Assembly (NCBI GenBank): GCA_034769895.1
Contig: CM068369.1
Coordinates: 428,817,479-428,881,478, forward strand
Length of the DNA stretch: 64,000 nt
Direction: 5' to 3'
From: Magicicada septendecula
Taxonomy: Eukaryota > Arthropoda > Insecta > Hemiptera > Cicadidae
In this document: positions 57,753 through 64,000 of the stretch, piece after piece
Layout: each line of letters opens with the position of its first letter
How positions within the stretch are numbered: the first letter of the stretch is position 1
Position numbers and translations under genes: made by a program
The notes under the pieces: generated by a model
Seen by the model: only the letters and a program-made list of their open reading frames with translations
What the model was told of the DNA's origin: nothing
Databases searched by the model: none

Positions 57753-58016
57753 GAAAAGGGAAGCAATCATTAAAGTACTGGTTTCTAGCTAAAAAAAGTA
57801 GTTGTTAAAAGAATTTTGGTTAAATAAGTTTATGTTTCTAATTGTTAAGAAAGAGTAATAGAAAAAGAAGGGAATATTGTGTTGTGAATAAAATAAGATT
57901 TGGTTTAATATAAAAAATGTGTTAGAGTAAGTTATTATGTCATAACCATTTCCTATTCTGTGCTGAAAACCTCGTCTAACATTATATTATTTAAATAAAA
58001 GGTGTATACCGTTACA
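57015..58016 (+). repeat. LTR (LTR-C relative, plus)
   Basis: 1.0 kb, starts TGTAATGGTACAAAATTGGG and ends GTATACCGTTACA. Its ends are complementary to each other. It is about 1 kb of imperfect inverted repeat with 58180-59186. Compared with other LTR-C copies the last 110 bp are replaced. A TG repeat lies at 57719-57749. A PBS follows two bases after the end. Confidence 0.7.
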
Positions 58017-58018
58017 AG

Positions 58019-58056
58019 TGGCGACCCTGCCAGGATTCGAACCTGGAATCTTCTGC
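58019..58056 (+). promoter_or_regulatory. Extended primer binding site (tRNA-Arg 3' half)
   Basis: It starts TGGCGACCCTGCCAGGAT. Read on the minus strand the whole 38 nt is a tRNA 3' end: variable loop, T arm CCAGG-TTCGAAT-CCTGG, acceptor strand CAGGGTC, discriminator G, and CCA. The CCA is not encoded in animal tRNA genes, and no D arm or anticodon loop precedes it, so this was copied from a mature tRNA and is not a tRNA gene. Confidence 0.75.
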
Positions 58057-58179
58057 AGAATCTTTGAACAATAATAATACTAATAATAAAACTCACTGCT
58101 GCCAGAATATTACCGGTACTTACCGTCATAATCCCGTTACTTACCTTTTAAACACCAAAAAGAAACTTCAGGGCCGCCA

Positions 58180-59186
58180 CGATATTTTATGGTTCAATAT
58201 CGAAACCTTTACACTCTTCCCCTTATAAAAACTTGGATAATCCCGCTATCTGACCACCCTTAAACTAAGAAAATTCCCCAGAAGTTAGATGAGGTTTTCA
58301 GCATAGAACAGGAAATGGTTATGGCTTAATAACTTACCACTAACACATGTTTAAGTAAAATCGAATATAATTTTATTGATTCAAAAATTATGGTCTGTCT
58401 CGTTATTTCTTTTTATATATATATATTTTTTTTTATGTTACTTCTCTACTCTTACTAACCTCTATTGTATAAAAATGTTCCTATGCTAATCTATACTTAC
58501 AACCAGTACTCTCGTTAACTTTTCTCTTTCTCCCCATTATACTTCACACACTCTCTCATTATTTTTACACTTTTTATTTACCACCTTTTATCGAGCTCTT
58601 TTAACACTTATTATTCACTGATACACTTCTGGCCAACATAAAAGACCGTTTACATTAACTACGTCGTGGTACGTAAATATTCAAACTTACTCTCTTCAAA
58701 ACCTTCTTTACACAAACTGTTTGTTGTTACATTGTTGAACTCCACTCTTTGGTAGACCTACTTAGACATTTCGATCTACCAAAACTTTCCCGAGGCGGAC
58801 GTTACGTTTACTCTGGTTACCGACTGCTATTCAACTCTACTGTTAGTCCGCTACTAAGGCGTTAGGCGTTGGTCCAGCTGCGCTTTAACGTAGGTGTTTA
58901 AAGGCGCCTTCTCTGATTGGCTGGTTTAAACTGGGCCAACCACTCCTGCAGCTGTTGCCTCCTGATGAAACTGGCTTGTGGCAATTACATATTTTTCTGT
59001 AATTCACAGACAGCACAAGCTGCAGGTACTTGTGTAATACGTCTCGACGAACTGTCTAGACATAAACAGACTGGTCTCTCATAACATTGTATGCATCTTT
59101 GTTAAAGCAGAGGTTCCCAAAAGGTTGTACACTGTTTGAATTAATATTTCTTAAAATTCTTTATCACCCAATTCTGTACCGTTACA
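58180..59186 (-). repeat. LTR-C (minus)
   Basis: 1.0 kb, on the minus strand starts TGTAACGGTACAGAATTGGG and ends CATAAAATATCG before a PBS TGGCGGCCCTGAAGTTTC (58162-58179) and a leader with GGTAAG and CTGGCAGCAGTGAG. It aligns to 43850-44167 and to the lower part of 11540-12511. Confidence 0.7.
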
Positions 59187-60128
59187 CGTTCTCTCTCTGT
59201 ATCAGGACTTTAAACCTTGGAATATTAATTCATTATGTATTTTTATATACAGAATACAATTTCTATAAGATGTCTGGTACAGACCACATTGGTATTATAA
59301 ACATTGTTAATTTCTCTTTCTTCATTTGTTTGTTATACATAAAAAAGACTTGTTGTATTACTTACAGCTAACAATCTTAGATTCTAAACATACTTATAAT
59401 ATTAATAATAATAAGACATCCCAGTTTTGCTACACACTCCATTCATGCAGTTTTAAAACCCCATTTTTAATTAAGAGATCTCTTTATAATTTATTTTAAA
59501 ATGGTAAGTTTACTTTCCTGTGATTATAGCCGAACACGTGTTGCAGTCAGTCCATTTTAGAGCACTTATTACCTGAATAATTGTCACTGCTGAATTTTTT
59601 ATATGCCTGTCTTGATTGTCTACGTTCACTGGTTTATACGCACTGTTATATTTGTCGAGATTACATCTTTTTACTTAAACAAAAATTTCTGTTGGAGCGT
59701 GAGCCCATTGTCAGCCGGCCGGCCTCATGGATGATCAAACACAACGCAGTTTTCTTGGCGTCTATATGAAGCACCGCCTTCTTGATACATGGCAACTTGG
59801 TCCGTGATCCGCCAACCCGCATCACATGATATGTTAATGGGGGGTCACGTGTTATTACCAGTGGAACGTTCACCTACATTTCTTGGTCATTAGTTGTTCA
59901 CTGTAAAGTTTTTTACTTTCCCCCCAACGGAAAGTACAGGTATGCGCGCACAGTTTCGCATTCCAGCACGTTATCTTCAACGCGTACCTGCCTCTGCTTG
60001 TTACAGAGTTGCATACAGGGTGTTGCGTGAATCAAGTTTCGTGGACCTACATGGGGCCCAAACATATTAAACCCAAAATTTATTATTACATTGAAAAATG
60101 GATGTTTCCCTTTAAATGCCCCATTACA
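59187..60128 (-). repeat. E5 3' LTR, truncated
   Basis: On the minus strand it starts TGTAATGGGGCATTTAAAG directly after the E5 polypurine tract, close to the LTR start of E3 (TGTAGCGGGGCATTTTTG). It is cut by the LTR-C copy at 59186. Confidence 0.6.
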
Positions 60129-60141
60129 ATACCCCCCCCCC

Positions 60142-60181
60142 CAATGAGAGATCTTCTGCCGAGACAGAAGAACTCTCATTG
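60142..60181 (-). other. Hairpin HP-C next to the polypurine tract, E5
   Basis: CAATGAGAG/CTCTCATTG base, TTCTTCTG/CAGAAGA upper stem and a T-CTCG-G tip on the minus strand. The G-run follows immediately. Confidence 0.7.
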
Positions 60182-60301
60182 CTAAACCCCTAAGAGGATC
60201 GGAGAGGATATGGTGCCAACAACCCCCATTAATTCTTAATGCATCATGGGTAAACTACCCCCCTAGCTCGGCGACTATGGCTGCACCTGAACGATATTAC
60301 T

Positions 60302-60322
60302 GGACTTCTCTATCCGAGATCC
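60302..60322 (-). other. Conserved hairpin HP-D, E5 copy
   Basis: GGATCTC-GGATA-GAGAAGTCC on the minus strand. Confidence 0.5.
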
Positions 60323-61433
60323 CAACACCATAAAATCGAACAGCTACGCACCATAATGCACCTAACCTTCTAACATGCCACCCCCCAAAATCCAAACCCT
60401 TGGCCTTATACCATGCCAGATCCTCAACTGATATGTTCCCCCTTATCATGCACACTGGGTTGCCTTTAGCAAGTACTGGGAGCGTACACATATTCATTAT
60501 TATATTATATATAAATTCCCTATTCACAATTTATAAAAGGTTTTATCTTTTAAAATTCATTTCTTTTTCAACTTCCTTGACTGGACTTTAGTTTCGAATC
60601 CAAAATAAATTAAAACAAATCAGATTGAAATCATTTGAATCTTGTTTGCTTCTCAAAATTTATCTAAGTTCATTAACCACGATCCCTTAATTTGATAATT
60701 TCTCTCAAAAATTTGAAATCTTTTAACTGAATTTATAACTTTCTTACTTATTTGTTAACAATCCTAATAAACAGATAAAAATACACCACTTATTTCTACT
60801 ATAAATTCAAAATTAGAAATAAATGCCTTCGAGTACAAAAGAGAACATAAAATACACATCATAAACCAGCTGACACCTTCCCTACTTATAAGGAATATTA
60901 CAATTTCTAATAACGTTCTTTAATACAAAGAATAGAATTTTTTTTTTCAACAAAAAATTGAATTTCCCAAAATATTTCTTTTATTAACTTAACAAAAAAA
61001 CAAAATTATTGAATTTAATTAAGTAGCGAAAATTTCGTGAATCAATTACAAAAACCTATCCTGTCTTTAATATCAGTTATCAGCTGATCTCTCTGGGTCA
61101 GGTGACCGACCTTGCCCTATATATACTACACAAAACTTACATGAAAAATACATAACATCTGTTCATAATCCTTATACTCTAACATAATAACAATAATAAC
61201 ACAATAAAATATAATAAACAAAATCTGAGAAACGTCTTCCCCACTTGAGATAATCTTTTAAAAATCAGTAAATTTATTTATAAACTATCATACAGAGCAT
61301 AATCCATGTAAATCAATTACATGTCTAAATCTTTACATGTAAATAAATTCGTACAAGTTGTCTACGGTAAAATTACAATCATTTAATTAGCTTGTCAGCT
61401 AGTCAGCGTCATTTAGTTTCAAGTTTTAGTTCG

Positions 61434-61449
61434 TTACTCCCCTGAGTAA
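61434..61449 (-). other. Conserved hairpin HP-A, E5 copy
   Basis: TTACTC-AGGG-GAGTAA on the minus strand after TAGTGTGTGTGGCCGGGAGC. Confidence 0.55.
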
Positions 61450-61800
61450 GCTCCCGGCCACACACACTATTGTACCCCCCACTGAACTGTGGCGTTCAGC
61501 TGCTTCCACAAGGACGGCATTGGTGGAGGAATTTTGGCATCTCCGTGTCCTTGCTTCGGCCTTACATTTTTTTAAATTAATTAGATATCATAATATCTAT
61601 TGTTTCATATTTACGCCCTTAAAACGGGTCTACCACCTTTTTGCTTGTTCCTACGCGAACAAAGTGGCAGCCGCTGTTCCATAGTTCCGGGGATTTTCCC
61701 TAAAGTCACCCCCCATTAATTTCAAATTTATACCAATTTCAAGCACAGCTATGGTCAGCTTTACAATTTCTGCCCATAGCTTGCCGTCGTCCAAAACCAC

Positions 61801-61825
61801 GATTAGTGCTGGTAAGGCAGTAATC
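61801..61825 (-). other. Conserved hairpin HP-B, E5 copy
   Basis: GATTA/TAATC around a loop with TTACCAGC. E1 and E4 have GGTCA/TGACC here. Confidence 0.5.
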
Positions 61826-62231
61826 GCCCGAAAAGGCGGGGAAATCAACTTTAAATTCAGGCATGCGTAACTTCACTTTATAATACACTGCACGGCAACA
61901 AATCAACATATAATATAAAAGTTGTGCAGTGTATTTTACGCCAGTTTGGCCTCCGATGGAGGTAACACTCTCTGTCACTCCCCAACACTTACTGCTATCT
62001 ACAGTGGCACATGCCACCACTGCAATAGCCTACTTAATGTCCTTCCACATTTGCAGTCTCTACTTTCCATGATTATTTCACTTCGATTAACACCACACAA
62101 CCCCCCAAAATTACCCATTAATCTTGTATGATAACATAATAAACAAATAAGACATTAACCTTGAACATTAGCATTGCTACATTCACATTAAACAAACAAT
62201 TCGCTTTTAAATAATTTATATAGAAAACTAG

Positions 62232-62830
62232 CAAAATACCCGTGCTTCGCTACGGAGTTTCACGTTGTATGTAATTGTACAATTATTGCTCGCTTAATAG
62301 TATAGGATTAGATAGATTGTACAAATTCTCAACTCTTAGTTTGTTTATTTACATTGATAGCAACAGCTGTTTTTATTTATTTCAAAAAAATCGTTAGAGC
62401 CGTTTCCGAGAAAAAAAGGACATACATTTATTAATTAATTGAACTTCGAAATTTTCTCGACTATAAGAACCTGCAAACAACGAAGTTTTTTTTCAATTTA
62501 AAACAATGATTAAAAACTCAGGACTAAATGTATTTGGGGTTTCCAGTAAACTGAGACGTCAACCACTTCATTTACAAAGTATGCAATTCCCGCGATAAAT
62601 TTCATTATTTGGTTTTTTGCCCCTTAGGAGCGAAAGTTTTTAAAACCGTTTCTTAGTGAGCACCTGAGACCTATGATGAAGCTACGTTCAAAGTTTCATT
62701 GATATCCATTCAGTGGTTTCAGAGATATCGTGATCAGTGAGTCAGTCAGTGGTATTTGGCTTACATAGATATCTATATCTAGCCGATTTACCCAGCGTTG
62801 CTCGGGTTCAAAATTTATTCATAGGCTCAT
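62232..62830. repeat. Interspersed repeat starting CTAGCAAAATACCCG
   Basis: Text such as CAAAATACCCGTGCTTCGCT at 62234 and GATTTACCCAGCGTTGCTCG near 62785 is of a kind found as dispersed repeats in many animal genomes, with degenerate phrases like GTTTCATTGATATCCATTCA. I cannot say whether it is SINE, LINE-derived or another class. It interrupts E5. Confidence 0.5.
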
Positions 62831-63420
62831 AGGCACCTATTCTTGTTCTAACGTTATATTACTTGTATATTGTATAATCTTCCTTATATTGTTACGTTCG
62901 CATTCTCACTGGAGGAATACTCTGTAGCGCACCTGTTTGAGAACATGTCATAAACTGTATTCTTATATCTGGAGAAGAATTCTGTTGCGCATGATGCTCC
63001 TGCTCGATTTCTAACTCTGGGAGAGGGCGAACAGCTAAATTAGTTTTCAATAAAATGTCTACAGTACTTGCACGCGCTGCGTATTTACTGTCTTTTATAA
63101 TTCATTGTGTTAATGTTGAAATAAGGCATTTGTTAAATTAGTGTCTCCTAAACTTATTCTAACAATACAATACCTCTATAGATTTCAGCTTATCAATTTT
63201 TAAATTCAAACTTAAGCAAGTGCATTTATATTGTCTGAACACTATGATCTGAATACATTTGCTATCAAAACTTTGTTTTTTATACTCGCTTATAACTTAC
63301 TTCGATCTTAACTTATCCACTTTTAAATTCAAACTGAAACAACTCTGAATTCACACACTATTAAGAAGTTTCTTAAAATGCATACACCACCTTTGATATC
63401 ATAACCTATATCTTTATTTA
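62831..63420. other. No gene recognised
   Basis: Contains two related stretches (around 63190-63290 and 63310-63345: CTTATCNACTTTTAAATTCAAACT) suggesting a local duplication. No reading frame. Confidence 0.45.
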
Positions 63421-63555
63421 TAAGAACCGTGGAGTCTGGCCCCGCCGTCTTTCGCGGGATCCGACCTAAGACTCCCCGGGTTCCGTGGATGAACTCCGGG
63501 GAAGGCCCGTCGGACGACTCCCGCGCTATTTCCTATGCGGGAGACTTCCACCAAT

Positions 63556-63603
63556 GCTATGGTAACCAGAATCTATTCTATTGGGTTGCCATAGTAACCA
63601 GAT
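63556..63603. repeat. Short inverted repeat
   Basis: CTATGGTAACCAGA and TGGTTACTATGG/GGTTGCCATAG-type arms within 50 bp of a GC-rich patch (63425-63560). The patch is unlike its surroundings, perhaps part of a retroposon. Confidence 0.45.
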
Positions 63604-63617
63604 CTAATAGTTTTTAA

Positions 63618-64000
63618 GACCCAAAGGACCCCCCAAAGGATCGTATCAAAAAAACACTTGTCCTATGTTGGTTCTCCCGTTGTGTAAAATATTTGTGCCA
63701 AGTTTGGTTGAAATCGGTCCAGTGGTTTAGGAGGAGATGTGGAAGACCCCAAAGGACCCCCCGAAGGATCGTATCGAAAAAACACCTACCCTATGTTGGT
63801 TCTCCCGTTGCGTAAAATATTTGTGCCAAGTTTTGTTGAAATCGGTCCAGTGGTTTAGGAGGAGATGTGGAAGACCCCAAAGGACCCCATCGAAGAAAAC
63901 ACCTATCCTATGTTGGTTCTCCCGTTGCATAAAATACTTGTGCCAAGTTTGGTTGAAATCGGTCCAGTTTTTTAGGAGGAGATGTGGAAGACCCCAAAGA
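63618..64000. repeat. 127-bp tandem repeat, running off the window
   Basis: Units begin GACCCCAAAGGACCCC at 63618, 63745, 63873 and 63990 (spacings 127, 128 and 117). Each contains CCTATGTTGGTTCTCCCG and GTTGAAATCGGTCCAG. The third unit has a short deletion. The array continues beyond the right edge. Confidence 0.85.

Larger units (their letters stand above)
60129..62228 (-). mobile_element. LTR element E5, 3' part of the interior
   Basis: The minus strand holds only the non-coding 3' half of the family: HP-B, HP-A, HP-D, HP-C, then the polypurine tract (60131-60141, a run of G). It stops near 62228, where another repeat begins, so the gag-like gene is missing. The left end of E3's interior (23090-23160) aligns up to this breakpoint. 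Confidence 0.7.

Noticed and set aside
58019..58056. tRNA-Arg gene
   Set aside because: Only the 3' half is present, with CCA encoded and directly next to an LTR end. No D arm or anticodon loop precedes it.
1..64000. CRISPR array, bacterial operon or phage features
   Set aside because: None seen. Introns, LTR elements and animal-type transposons make this a eukaryotic nuclear sequence.

Overview
This is a eukaryotic, AT-rich, intron- and transposon-dominated window, most likely from a metazoan with a large genome. An arthropod is my best guess, from the mix of Penelope, Tigger, mariner and hAT copies, but nothing in the sequence proves it. I see one convincing host coding piece: a 164-nt minus-strand exon at 45023-45186 encoding part of a BRCT repeat, most like TopBP1/Mus101. 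The rest is nested mobile DNA and its decay products.

The main content is a family of LTR elements. I see at least five copies: E1 minus, left edge to 10015; E2 plus, 12512-18847; E3 minus, 20159-26291; E4 plus, 26353-36293; E5 minus, 59187-62228. There are also several solo or broken LTRs. LTRs begin TGTAACGG or similar and are followed by TGG-starting primer binding sites (PBS), and internal regions end in a G-run. The only coding sequence I can recognise in any of them is one coiled-coil protein of about 337 residues ending in R-L-I-x-D-D-G-G. No protease, reverse transcriptase or integrase is visible. E3 has an intact reading frame, near-identical LTRs and a 4-bp target duplication, so it moved recently and presumably borrowed its enzymes.

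The long 3' half of these elements looks non-coding but carries small hairpins at matching places in different copies. Several stems keep pairing while the bases change. The clearest is a hairpin of about 40 nt with a UUCG-type loop lying directly against the polypurine tract. This is my best candidate for an undescribed system.

Nested insertions: a young Penelope-like element (6061-9760) sits in the E1 LTR, with an intact 826-aa RT/GIY-YIG protein, hammerhead-ribozyme-like cores and an inverted partial copy. E1, an LTR-C fragment, E2 and E3 all interrupt one very long LTR (LTR-B). A hAT transposon (27801-31165) splits the E4 gene. A solo LTR-A (42193-43332) sits in a second LTR-B copy (39081-43599). 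Two decayed Tigger/pogo copies (45880-48337; from 50350), a mariner remnant (53966-54641) and a Tc1-like DDE remnant (about 56150-56620) follow. At 57015-59186 two LTRs stand head to head, and one is followed by a PBS that copies about 38 nt of a tRNA-Arg 3' end. The window ends in an unclassified interspersed repeat and a 127-bp tandem repeat.
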